From positions 150,311 to 214,310 of the forward strand of contig NCGD01000016.1 of the NCBI GenBank assembly GCA_002281535.1: 64,000 nucleotides of DNA, in the 5' to 3' direction. Positions 34,649 to 42,216 of this stretch are shown piece by piece. Below the pieces are notes generated by a model. That model was given only the letters and a program-made list of their open reading frames with translations, did no database searches and had not been told where the DNA came from. Position 1 is the first letter of the stretch; each line of letters opens with the position of its first letter. Source of the stretch: Sphingomonas sp. 28-63-12. GTDB taxonomy: Bacteria; Pseudomonadota; Alphaproteobacteria; Sphingomonadales; Sphingomonadaceae. Both the position numbers and the translations under genes were made by a program.

Positions 34649-35031
34649 TTAAAGCCCTCTCCCCTTTGGGGAGAGGGTTGGGAGAGGGGCGCCGCAAGCG
34701 CAAGGCTGATGGCGGTCAAGACACCCTCTAAGTTGCTGGAAACATCACTATTGGTGAACCGGATCACACTATATCCTTTGGATTCAAGCCAGCTCGATCG
34801 CAATTCATCATAGGCCTCGTTGCCTGCGTGCGTGTCGCCGTCAAGCTCGATCACCAGCTTTTGAGAACGACAAACAAAATCCATAATGTATCGACCGACG
34901 ACAACTTGGCGAGAGAATTTTATACCGCTGAAGCGCCTCGCGCGAAGTTCGAACCAGAGTTTCTGTTCGATTGGCGAGGGCGCTCGGCGCATCGCCTTTG
35001 CTCTATCCAAAAGCAGCGGATCTTGTTGCAC
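34645..35031 (-). CDS. DUF559-family nuclease-like protein inside an inverted-repeat cassette
   Basis: The 128-residue protein belongs to the DUF559/Vsr-related group of PD-(D/E)xK-like small nucleases. The visible core is GIKFSRQVVVGRYIMDFVCRSQKLVIELDGDTHAG, giving the catalytic Asp (IMDF) and Glu-x-Asp (IELDG). The conserved C-terminal GYSVIRFTNSDVSSNLEGVL block follows. The start is GTG at 35029-35031, 7 bp after a GGAG in the right repeat arm. The last 15 residues ([14 protein letters not shown]) are translated repeat sequence, and the TGA overlaps the hisZ start. It sits between serA and hisZ, as if inserted into that operon. The role is unknown. Confidence 0.85.
   Translation of the reverse strand: MQQDPLLLDRAKAMRRAPSPIEQKLWFELRARRFSGIKFSRQVVVGRYIMDFVCRSQKLVIELDGDTHAGNEAYDELRSSWLESKGYSVIRFTNSDVSSNLEGVLTAISLALAAPLSQPSPQRGEGFK
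34655..34689. repeat. Left arm of 35-bp inverted repeat flanking DUF559
   Basis: The 35-bp arm contains a perfect 10-bp hairpin (CCCTCTCCCC / GGGGAGAGGG, 3-nt loop) and continues with TTGGGAGAGGGG. It is the inverted copy of 35034-35068, with 33 of 35 positions identical. On the minus strand the hairpin's 3' arm, GGGGAGAGGG, lies about 7-8 bp from the hisZ GTG and could serve as, or hide, its ribosome binding site. It also encodes the C-terminus of the DUF559 protein. Confidence 0.9.
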
Positions 35032-35033
35032 GA

Positions 35034-35068
35034 CCCCTCTCCCAACCCTCTCCCCGGAGGGGAGAGGG
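35034..35068. repeat. Right arm of 35-bp inverted repeat flanking DUF559
   Basis: Inverted copy of 34655-34689, differing at two positions in the hairpin loop. It begins 13 bp past the serA stop, and on the minus strand its GGGAGAGGGG end is 2 bp before the DUF559 GTG start, so it supplies that gene's ribosome binding site. Together the arms delimit a 414-bp unit. Confidence 0.9.
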
Positions 35069-35081
35069 CTAGTTAGCCATG

Positions 35082-36659
35082 TCAGAAGCTCAATCCCATC
35101 ACCGTTTTCACCCCCGGCAGCGCGCGGACATTGGCGATGAGCGCGGGCGTTACGGCTTCGTCGAGCGACAGCAGCACGATCGCCTCGCCCCCGGCCGAGC
35201 GGCGGCCGAGGTGGAAGGTGCCGATGTTGACGCCCGATTCGCCAAGCGTGGTGCCCAAGCGACCGATGAACCCAGGCGCATCCTCGTTGACGACATAGAG
35301 CATGTGCCCGGCCAGGTCGGCCTCGACCTTGATGCCGAACAGCTCGACCAGCCGCGGGGCGGCGTCGCCGAACAGCGTGCCAGCGACCGATTTGTCGCCC
35401 GCGTCGGTCTTCACCGTCACACGCACCATCGTGTGGTAATCGCCCTCGCGGTCATGGCGGATTTCGCGGACATCAATGCCGCGTTCCTTGGCGAGGAAAG
35501 GCGCGTTGACCATGTTCACGATGTCCGAATGCACCCGCATCATGCCCGCAAGCACCGCCGACGTAATCGGCTTCTGGTTGAGCTGCGCGGCGGCGCCTTC
35601 GACCTCGACCGAAATCCCCGACAGCGCGCCGTGCGCCAGCTGGCCGACCAGCGAGCCGAGCTTTTCGGCAAGCGTCATATATGGCTTCAGCTTGGGCGCT
35701 TCCTCGGCCGAAAGCGAGGGAACGTTGAGCGCGTTGGTAATGCCGCCGGTGACCAGGAAATCGGCCATCTGCTCGGCGACCTGAAGCGCCACATTGACCT
35801 GCGCCTCGGTGGTCGAGGCACCCAGATGCGGGGTCGAAACAAAGCCGGGCGTCCCGAACAGCGGCGACTCCTTGGCCGGTTCGGTCTGGAACACGTCGAG
35901 CGCGGCGCCGCCGATATGCCCCGAATCGAGGCCCGCCTTGAGCGCTGCCTCATCGATCAGCCCGCCACGCGCGCAGTTGATGATGCGAACGCCCTTCTTG
36001 GTCTTGGCGAGGTTTTCCTCGGACAGGATATTGCGGGTCTGGTCGGTCAGCGGCGTGTGCAGCGTGATGAAATCGGCGCGCGCGAGCAGATCGTCGAGCG
36101 TCACCTTCTCGACGCCCATTTCCAGCGCGCGCTCCGGGGTGAGGAAGGGATCATAGGCGATCACCTTCATCTTCAGGCCCAGCGCACGGTCCGCCACGAT
36201 CGAGCCGATATTGCCCGCCCCGATCAGGCCCAGCGTCTTGCTGGTCAGCTCGACGCCCATGAAGCGGTTCTTTTCCCACTTGCCGGCCTGGGTGCTGGCA
36301 TCGGCCTCGGGCAATTGCCGCGCCAGCGCGAACATCAGCGCGATGGCGTGCTCGGCGGTGGTGATCGAATTGCCGAACGGGGTGTTCATGACGACCACGC
36401 CCTTGGCCGAGGCGGCAGGGATATCGACATTGTCGACACCGATCCCGGCGCGACCGATCACCTTCAAATTGGTCGCGTGCTCGAGGATCGCCTTGGTGAC
36501 CTTGGTCGAGCTGCGGATGGCGAGGCCGTCATATTGGCCGATGATCGCCATCAGCTCTTCGGGCGTCTGGCCGGTGATTTCGTCGACCTCGACGCCGCGT
36601 GCACGGAAGATGGCGGCGGCGTTGGGGTCCATTTTGTCGGAGATGAGGACTTTGGGCAT
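35082..36659 (-). CDS. serA: D-3-phosphoglycerate dehydrogenase
   Basis: SerA catalyses the first committed step of serine synthesis. The 525-residue length is the long form, with an intervening ASB domain and a C-terminal ACT domain. Features are the NAD-binding GLIGAGNIGSIVADRALGLKMKVIAYDPF, the catalytic Arg/Glu/His in CARGGLIDEAAL and STPHLGASTTEAQVNVALQVAEQ, and ACT sequence GHMLYVVNEDAPGFIGRLGTTLGESGVNIGTFHLGR. It is 108 bp downstream of serC on the same strand, separated by a hairpin-forming repeat. Confidence 0.97.
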   Translation of the reverse strand: MPKVLISDKMDPNAAAIFRARGVEVDEITGQTPEELMAIIGQYDGLAIRSSTKVTKAILEHATNLKVIGRAGIGVDNVDIPAASAKGVVVMNTPFGNSITTAEHAIALMFALARQLPEADASTQAGKWEKNRFMGVELTSKTLGLIGAGNIGSIVADRALGLKMKVIAYDPFLTPERALEMGVEKVTLDDLLARADFITLHTPLTDQTRNILSEENLAKTKKGVRIINCARGGLIDEAALKAGLDSGHIGGAALDVFQTEPAKESPLFGTPGFVSTPHLGASTTEAQVNVALQVAEQMADFLVTGGITNALNVPSLSAEEAPKLKPYMTLAEKLGSLVGQLAHGALSGISVEVEGAAAQLNQKPITSAVLAGMMRVHSDIVNMVNAPFLAKERGIDVREIRHDREGDYHTMVRVTVKTDAGDKSVAGTLFGDAAPRLVELFGIKVEADLAGHMLYVVNEDAPGFIGRLGTTLGESGVNIGTFHLGRRSAGGEAIVLLSLDEAVTPALIANVRALPGVKTVMGLSF

Positions 36660-36683
36660 GGGAGTATCCTTTCGGAGAATGCT

Positions 36684-36759
36684 GTGCTCCGGCGAAGGCC
36701 GGAGCGCTGGATCGACCGCGAGACGCCTGCGGCCAAGGCTCCGGCCTCCGCCGGAGCAC
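36684..36759. repeat. Inverted-repeat pair between serC and serA
   Basis: Two 22-nt arms (36684-36705 and 36738-36759, 21 of 22 positions complementary) can pair, and each arm is itself a small palindrome of the CTCCGGC...GCCGGAG type found as dispersed repeats in sphingomonads. In the serC-serA transcript this would form a large stem-loop with 32 nt between the arms. It could stabilise the upstream mRNA or tune serA levels. Confidence 0.75.
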
Positions 36760-36767
36760 AGGTGGAG

Positions 36768-37925
36768 TTAAGCCGCCTTCGCGGCCGCATAGGCCCAGTC
36801 GAGCCAGGGTCCGAGTGCCACGATATCGGCGGTATCGACGGTCGCGCCGCACCAGATGCGCAGGCCCGGCGGCGCGTCGCGATAGCCCGCCACGTCGAAC
36901 GCCGCGCCTTCTTTTTCGAGCGCACCGGCCATTGTCTTGATGAAGGCTTCATCCGACCCTGCGACCGTCAAGCAAACGCTGGTCTTCGAGCGCGACGCCG
37001 GATCGGCGGCGAGATGGCCGAGCCACGAACGGTCTTCAACAATTTTATCGAGTGCTGCGGCATTGGCATCCGAGCGGGCCATCAGCCCGGCAAGGCCGCC
37101 GACGCTTTCCGCCCATTCCAGCGCGAAAATGACGTCTTCCACCGCCAGCATCGACGGGGTGTTGATCGTCTCGCCCTTGAACACGCCCTCAGCAAGCGCG
37201 CCCTTTGATACCAACCGGAAAATCTTCGGCAGCGGCCAGGCGGGGGTGTAGCTGGTCAGCCGCTCGACCGCGCGGGGGCCGAGGATGATCACGCCGTGCG
37301 CGCCCTCGCCGCCCAGCACCTTTTGCCAGGAGAAGGTCGTCACATCGAGCTTGTCCCACGGCATGCCATAGGCGAACACCGCCGACGTCGCGTCGTTGAC
37401 GCTCAGCCCTTCGCGGTCGTCAGCGATCCAGTCGCCATTCGGCACGCGCACGCCACTCGTGGTGCCGTTCCAGGTGAATAGCACGTCGGTCGACCAATCA
37501 ACTGCGTGCAGATCGGGCAGCTGGCCATAATCGGCGCGGATCACGGTAGGATCGAGCTTCAGCTGCTTGACCGCATCGGTCACCCAGCCTTCGCCGAAGC
37601 TTTCCCAGGCGAGCGTAGTGACGGGCCGCGCCCCGAGCATCGTCCACATCGCCATTTCATAGGCGCCGGTGTCGGAAGCGGGCACGATGCCGATGCGGTG
37701 CGTATCGGGAACGCCCAGAATCTTGCGGGTCAGGTCTATCGCGTGCTGCAATCGCGCCTTACCGATTTTCGAGCGGTGCGAGCGGCCAAGCGACTCGGTC
37801 GCAAGTTTGCTGGCGTCCCAGCCCGGCGGTTTGGCGCACGGGCCCGACGAGAAAAATGGACGGGCAGGTTTGGTATGGGGTTTCGCAGGCGCAATTGTGG
37901 CGTCAAGCGCAGTCTTATCAGTCAT
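36768..37925 (-). CDS. serC: Phosphoserine aminotransferase
   Basis: SerC makes phosphoserine from phosphohydroxypyruvate and glutamate with PLP. The 385-residue protein belongs to the long alphaproteobacterial branch, with FFSSGPCAKPPGW at the N-terminus, SDTGAYEMAMWTMLG, and the PLP-lysine block VTTFSWQKVLGGEGAHGVIILGPRAVERL (Lys in SWQKV). The C-terminus ends DTADIVALGPWLDWAYAAA. It begins the serC-serA run and its leader contains several hairpins. Confidence 0.96.
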   Translation of the reverse strand: MTDKTALDATIAPAKPHTKPARPFFSSGPCAKPPGWDASKLATESLGRSHRSKIGKARLQHAIDLTRKILGVPDTHRIGIVPASDTGAYEMAMWTMLGARPVTTLAWESFGEGWVTDAVKQLKLDPTVIRADYGQLPDLHAVDWSTDVLFTWNGTTSGVRVPNGDWIADDREGLSVNDATSAVFAYGMPWDKLDVTTFSWQKVLGGEGAHGVIILGPRAVERLTSYTPAWPLPKIFRLVSKGALAEGVFKGETINTPSMLAVEDVIFALEWAESVGGLAGLMARSDANAAALDKIVEDRSWLGHLAADPASRSKTSVCLTVAGSDEAFIKTMAGALEKEGAAFDVAGYRDAPPGLRIWCGATVDTADIVALGPWLDWAYAAAKAA

Positions 37926-37926
37926 T

Positions 37927-38009
37927 TAGTCTCTCCTCACAGAGAGCACGCGCGGCGTTGGGACCGCGTGGCCCGTCGACGGCCCTAGCGATGCGTGCGC
38001 CGCTGTCAA
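37927..38009 (-). promoter_or_regulatory. serC promoter and structured leader (serC RNA motif candidate)
   Basis: On the minus strand a TTGACA box (38004-38009) is followed after 15-17 bp by a weak TAGGGC/CTAGGG region. The leader can form three small stems: CCGTCGACGG (self-complementary), CACGCG...CGCGTG (37947-37970), and CTCTC...GAGAG (37931-37946). The last has GGAGAG, the likely serC ribosome binding site, in its 3' arm. A conserved two-hairpin serC RNA motif upstream of serC has been described in alphaproteobacteria; I could not align to it. Confidence 0.5.
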
Positions 38010-38076
38010 TAAAATCCGTGTGCAGCGCAGCGCAAAATCATTGGCTCGAAGGGCCGGCGCGCTTTAACGATCGGTT

Positions 38077-38736
38077 ATGCGGCGCCTTGCACTGATGCTG
38101 TTTTTGCCTTTGGCCGGCTGCCAGCTTGGCGGTGATGATCGGCCGCCGCCGCGACCCGCTGCAAATCGGCCCGCAATGTCGGCATTTCCCTCGAGCCGCG
38201 AGACATCGGCCTGTCTCGCTGAGCTCAATCGCGACCGGATCGGCTACATACCGCTGCCCGATCAGAATTTCGGTGGCGGCTGCACTATTGTTGGCGCGGT
38301 GCAACTGACCAATATCGGTGTACCGGTCACCGGGCTGAAGGCGATGCGCTGCGGGCAGGCGCTTGCCTTTTCGGGCTGGGCGCGCAACGCCGTTGCCCCG
38401 GCGGCACGGCAGATACTGGGTAGCGATCTCGTCCGGATCGAAACCTATGGCAGCTATGCGTGCCGGAATGTCATCGGCAATCCGGCTTCGGCCGGGCGGC
38501 GATCGGGCCATGCCATTGCCAACGCCGTCGACGTGGCCGGCTTTGTGCTGGCGGATGGTCGCCGCGTGACGATTGAGGCCGGCTGGCAATCGGTTGATGC
38601 CGACGAGCGCCGCTTTCTCGCCGCCATCCACCGCTCGGCCTGCCGACGATTTGGCACGGTTTTGAGCCCTGATTACAACGCGGCGCATCGTGATCACCTG
38701 CATCTTGAGGATGATCATGCCGGGTTTTGCCGCTGA
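38077..38736 (+). CDS. Extensin-family lipoprotein
   Basis: The 219-residue protein starts with a short lipoprotein signal (lipobox PLAGC, Cys about residue 15). It then matches the extensin-like C-terminal family found in alphaproteobacteria: CLAELNRDRIGYIPLPDQNFGGGCTIVGAVQL, FSGWARNAVAPAARQILG, SYACRNVIGNPASAGRRSGHAIANAVDVAGF and SPDYNAAHRDHLHLEDD. The His/Asp-containing SGHAIANAVDV and HRDHLHLE motifs look like a metal-binding peptidase-like site. Its role at the cell envelope is not established. Confidence 0.9.
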   Translation: MRRLALMLFLPLAGCQLGGDDRPPPRPAANRPAMSAFPSSRETSACLAELNRDRIGYIPLPDQNFGGGCTIVGAVQLTNIGVPVTGLKAMRCGQALAFSGWARNAVAPAARQILGSDLVRIETYGSYACRNVIGNPASAGRRSGHAIANAVDVAGFVLADGRRVTIEAGWQSVDADERRFLAAIHRSACRRFGTVLSPDYNAAHRDHLHLEDDHAGFCR

Positions 38737-38761
38737 GGCGACTTTGGGTTAGGGCGGACCC

Positions 38762-39634
38762 ATGACAGACCCAAAAGTACCCGCCCGCGTCTTCGCGCCA
38801 GCCGCCCAGGATGCCGAAACGGCCAAAGGCCAGGTATCCACCCCGCAAACCCAGGATCCGTCCTACAAACTTGCCTTTCAGGACATGGACTTCCTGCTGC
38901 GGGAAGATTTGCGGCCGGTGCGTTTCCAGCTTGAGCTGCTCAAGCCCGAATTGGTGTTCCAGGAAGCCAATATCGGATCGACCTTCGTCTTTTACGGCTC
39001 GGCCCGCATCCCCGAGCCGAGCCATGCCCAGGCCCTGCTCGACCGCGCCGAAGGCGAACAGGCGCGCCGCATCGCCGAAAGCCTGGTCGCCAAATCAAAA
39101 TATTACGACGTCGCCCGCGATCTCGCCCGGCTCGTCAGCAAATGCCCGGATGACGAGAATGGCATGCGCCAATTCGTTGTCTGTTCGGGCGGCGGGCCAT
39201 CGATCATGGAAGCGGCCAATCGCGGCGCAGCCGATGTCGGCGCCGAATCGATCGGACTCAACATCGTCCTGCCGCACGAGCAGGCGCCCAACCCCTATGT
39301 GACGCCGTCACTGAGCCTGCAGTTCCACTATTTCGCGCTGCGCAAGATGCACTTCCTGCTCCACGCCCGCGCGCTGGCGGCATTTCCGGGCGGCTTTGGG
39401 ACGTTTGACGAGCTGTTCGAGCTACTGACCTTGATCCAGACCGGCAAGATCAAGCCGATCCCGGTGCTGCTGTTCGGCCGCGCGTTCTGGAACCGGGTCG
39501 TCAATTTCGAAGCGCTGGTCGAAGAAGGCGTTGTTTCCGCCCGCGACCTCAGCATCTTCACCTTTGTTGAAACCGCCGAAGAGGCGTGGGACGTGGTCCG
39601 TGCGTTCTACCGCAACAACCCGGATAGCGACTAA
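38762..39634 (+). CDS. LOG-family protein (TIGR00730-like)
   Basis: The 290-residue protein carries the LOG/Rossmann-like fold with FYGSARIPEP, VVCSGGGPSIMEAANRGAADVGAESIGLNI and the signature FPGGFGTFDELFELLTLIQTGK. Proteins with PGGxGTxxE-type motifs act as cytokinin-activating phosphoribohydrolases (LOG) in some organisms or as other nucleotide-binding hydrolases. Here the motif ends GTFDEL. It has a longer N-terminus (about 80 residues) than short LOG proteins. It is monocistronic. Confidence 0.9.
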   Translation: MTDPKVPARVFAPAAQDAETAKGQVSTPQTQDPSYKLAFQDMDFLLREDLRPVRFQLELLKPELVFQEANIGSTFVFYGSARIPEPSHAQALLDRAEGEQARRIAESLVAKSKYYDVARDLARLVSKCPDDENGMRQFVVCSGGGPSIMEAANRGAADVGAESIGLNIVLPHEQAPNPYVTPSLSLQFHYFALRKMHFLLHARALAAFPGGFGTFDELFELLTLIQTGKIKPIPVLLFGRAFWNRVVNFEALVEEGVVSARDLSIFTFVETAEEAWDVVRAFYRNNPDSD

Positions 39635-39668
39635 TAGCCATTCGGGCGGTTGAGGAGCGCCTTGTTCC

Positions 39669-40301
39669 TTACTTCGACGCCACCGGCGCCGCTGCATTGG
39701 CCGGCGCCGCTGCATTGCCGTCGAGCGGGGGATCGTTCGGCGTGGTCAGCGTGTTGGCAGCCGCGGCAGCCGGCACCGGTGGCAGCGGGATGTTGGAGCC
39801 CTGTGCGTTAAGATAGGCGATGACGTTGGCGCGGGCCGCTGGATCGGCGAGGCCGGCAAAGCTCATCTTGGTGCCCGATGCGAATTTGCGCGGATTGGTG
39901 ATCCATTCGTTGAGCGTGGCGAAATCCCATTTGCCGCCCTTGGCCTTCAGCGCGTCGGAAAAGGCATAGCCGGCCTTGCCGACCGCGATCGCTTCGCCAA
40001 CGGTTGCCCAGAGGTTCGGGCCAATGCCGTTGGCGCCGCCCTGCGTGATCGTGTGGCACGACGCGCACTTCTTGAACACCTCTGCGCCCTTCGACACATC
40101 GGCGCTGGCCATCATCACTTCGATTGGCACTTCGGGCGCGGCGGGGCCGGCAGCGCCGGCTTCGACGGCGCCTTCAATCGGATAGCCCGGCTTTTCGAGC
40201 GGTTCGGCCTTGAAATACAGGTGGCTGATATTGCCCAGGCCCAGCGCCACGAGCACCGCCGCCAGAATCCATCCTGCAATCGTATTGGTCCGAATATCCA
40301 T
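39669..40301 (-). CDS. Membrane-anchored c-type cytochrome
   Basis: The 210-residue protein (ATG 40299-40301) has an N-terminal uncleaved hydrophobic helix (about residues 9-28) followed by an Ala/Pro-rich linker. A single class I cytochrome c domain follows, with the haem motif CASCH (residues 79-83) and the sixth ligand Met146 in SGTKMSFAGL. The C-terminal tail is Pro/Ala-rich. This is the layout of CycM-like cytochromes that shuttle electrons to the terminal oxidase. The pheA gene is divergent, 121 bp away. Confidence 0.93.
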   Translation of the reverse strand: MDIRTNTIAGWILAAVLVALGLGNISHLYFKAEPLEKPGYPIEGAVEAGAAGPAAPEVPIEVMMASADVSKGAEVFKKCASCHTITQGGANGIGPNLWATVGEAIAVGKAGYAFSDALKAKGGKWDFATLNEWITNPRKFASGTKMSFAGLADPAARANVIAYLNAQGSNIPLPPVPAAAAANTLTTPNDPPLDGNAAAPANAAAPVASK

Positions 40302-40422
40302 CTTGGGGTCACGCCTCGATCTTGAAGGTGGGATTTTTGAAAGTGGCCCCCCTTTAGGTTCGCAAGTGCAGCACCGCAAGCACGCTTGCCGCGACGCGTG
40401 CGTCTCGATAGGCGCGGCCATC

Positions 40423-41313
40423 ATGGAAAATTTCGCAGCCCCCGCCCGCCCGATCGTGGCGTCAATGATCGCCCTGGCCGCCGCGCATCCCGATCGGGCC
40501 GTCGCCTTTCAGGGCGCGCCGGGCGCAAACTCCCATGTGGCAGCGGTTCAGGCCTTTCCTGACGGGCTGCCGGTGCCTTGCTTTGATTTCGCCGATGCGA
40601 TCGAAGCGGTGCAGGACGGACGCGCCGATTGCGCGATCATTCCGATCGAAAATTCGCTCCATGGCCGGGTCGCGGACATGCATTTCCTGTTACCCGAATC
40701 GGGTCTGGTGATCACTGGTGAGCATTTCTTGCCGATTCGTCACGCGCTGATGGGAGTCGGTAGTCGCGAGCAGGTCCGCGAGGCGATGAGCCACCCGCAG
40801 GCGCTCGGCCAGTGCCGTCATTGGCTACGTGAACATGGCATCGCGCCGGTCGCCTATCCCGACACGGCCGGCGCAGCAGCCATGGTGGCGGCACGTGGCG
40901 AGCCCGGGCTGGCGGCGCTGGCCCCACCGGGTGCGGCGGCGATCTATGGGCTCAATCTGCTCGCCCAGGATATCGCCGATGCCGATCATAATATGACGCG
41001 CTTCGTTGTGCTGGCGCGGGCGGGCCGGCCGGTCGAGGGCGAAGGCCCGTTCATGACGACGCTGATTTTCGAAGTGCGTAACGTCCCGGCTGCACTGTAC
41101 AAGGCGCTCGGCGGCTTTGCGACCAATGGCGTCAACATCACCAAGCTGGAAAGCTATCAGCGCGGCGGCAGTTTTGCCGCAAGCGAATTCTACGCCGATA
41201 TTGTCGGCAAGCCCGGCGATCCGGCGGTCGACCGCGCGCTTGAGGAGCTTGGCTTCCATTCGAAATGGCTGCGGCTGCTGGGGACTTACAAGCAGGCGCG
41301 CAAGCGCGGATAA
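40423..41313 (+). CDS. pheA: Prephenate dehydratase
   Basis: This protein makes phenylpyruvate in phenylalanine synthesis. The 296-residue stand-alone PDT has VAFQGAPGANSHVAAVQAFPDGLPVPCFDF, ADCAIIPIENSLHGRVADMHFLL, and the TRF catalytic block DADHNMTRFVVLA. A C-terminal ACT domain (about 205-290) has FEVRNVPAALYKALGGFATNGVNITKLESYQRGGSFAASEFYADI, where ESYQ replaces the usual ESRP. The latter suggests feedback control by phenylalanine. ATG 40423 is preferred over longer in-frame readings. Confidence 0.95.
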   Translation: MENFAAPARPIVASMIALAAAHPDRAVAFQGAPGANSHVAAVQAFPDGLPVPCFDFADAIEAVQDGRADCAIIPIENSLHGRVADMHFLLPESGLVITGEHFLPIRHALMGVGSREQVREAMSHPQALGQCRHWLREHGIAPVAYPDTAGAAAMVAARGEPGLAALAPPGAAAIYGLNLLAQDIADADHNMTRFVVLARAGRPVEGEGPFMTTLIFEVRNVPAALYKALGGFATNGVNITKLESYQRGGSFAASEFYADIVGKPGDPAVDRALEELGFHSKWLRLLGTYKQARKRG

Positions 41314-41352
41314 GCTGGCGTCCTTAGCGCCAAGGCGCAGCGGTCGCTCAGA

Positions 41353-42216
41353 TTATGCCGCAGCCCAGGCTGTCAGCAGCGTGTGCGCGATGGCATAGGG
41401 TGGGGGCGGCAGGAAGGGGCCGGGTTCGCCGGCCAGCACAGCGCGGACAACATTACGCTCCACCCAGATCGCGTCTTCCAGCTCATTGGTGTCGACGGTC
41501 AGCGCATCGTCCTCCGCCTCGGCGATGCAGGCCATCATCAGCGATGAGGGGAAAGGCCAGGGCTGGCTCGCGATGTACCGCACATTGGCGACGCGCACGC
41601 CCGCTTCCTCGAAAATCTCGCGCGCGACGGCTTCTTCCATCGATTCGCCTGGCTCGAGAAAGCCGGCCAGCGCTGAATAACGCCCGGCCGGCCAGCCGGG
41701 GCCGCGGCCGAGCAAGGCGCGGCCCTGATGCTCGGCGATCATGATGACGACGGGGTCGACCCGCGGGAAATGTTCGGTCTGGCACTGGCCGCATTTGCGC
41801 GCCCAGCCGGCACGGAACATCGCGGTCTGGGTCCCGCAATTGGCGCAGAACTGGTGGCGGCTATGCCAGTCGAGCACGCTGCGCGCCGCCGCATAGGTGG
41901 CTGCCTCGCCCGGCGCGAACCGATCGAGCATCGCAAACAACCGCATCGATCGACCGGCCGGTGCCTTCATGCCGGGCAGATAGGCGGCGAAATGCGGGCG
42001 ATCACCGTCGAGGCCGAGCAACACCAACTCGGCTTCATCGGGCAGATCGGCCATGCTGGTCCAGCCAAGCAGACCTTCCGCCGTCAATTCTGGCTCGAAA
42101 TTGTCGAGCTTCAGGACGCGCGCGCGCCAGTTGCTCGTCGCGGCCGCGAGCGCGGCTTCATCCTGACGCAGGCGATCGGCGCGATCGAGCAGGCCGCCCG
42201 TGAAACCGGGGGCCAT
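41353..42216 (-). CDS. nudC: NAD+ diphosphatase/decapping NADH pyrophosphatase NudC
   Basis: NudC hydrolyses NADH/NAD+ and can remove NAD caps from RNA. The 287-residue protein has a Cys4 zinc ribbon (CANCGTQTAMFRAGWARKCGQC), the Nudix box GFLEPGESMEEAVAREIFEEAGV (consensus GX5EX7REUXEEXGU) and the NudC-specific SQPWPFPSS. The start ATG at 42214-42216 overlaps the stop of the upstream serine hydrolase. Confidence 0.96.
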   Translation of the reverse strand: MAPGFTGGLLDRADRLRQDEAALAAATSNWRARVLKLDNFEPELTAEGLLGWTSMADLPDEAELVLLGLDGDRPHFAAYLPGMKAPAGRSMRLFAMLDRFAPGEAATYAAARSVLDWHSRHQFCANCGTQTAMFRAGWARKCGQCQTEHFPRVDPVVIMIAEHQGRALLGRGPGWPAGRYSALAGFLEPGESMEEAVAREIFEEAGVRVANVRYIASQPWPFPSSLMMACIAEAEDDALTVDTNELEDAIWVERNVVRAVLAGEPGPFLPPPPYAIAHTLLTAWAAA

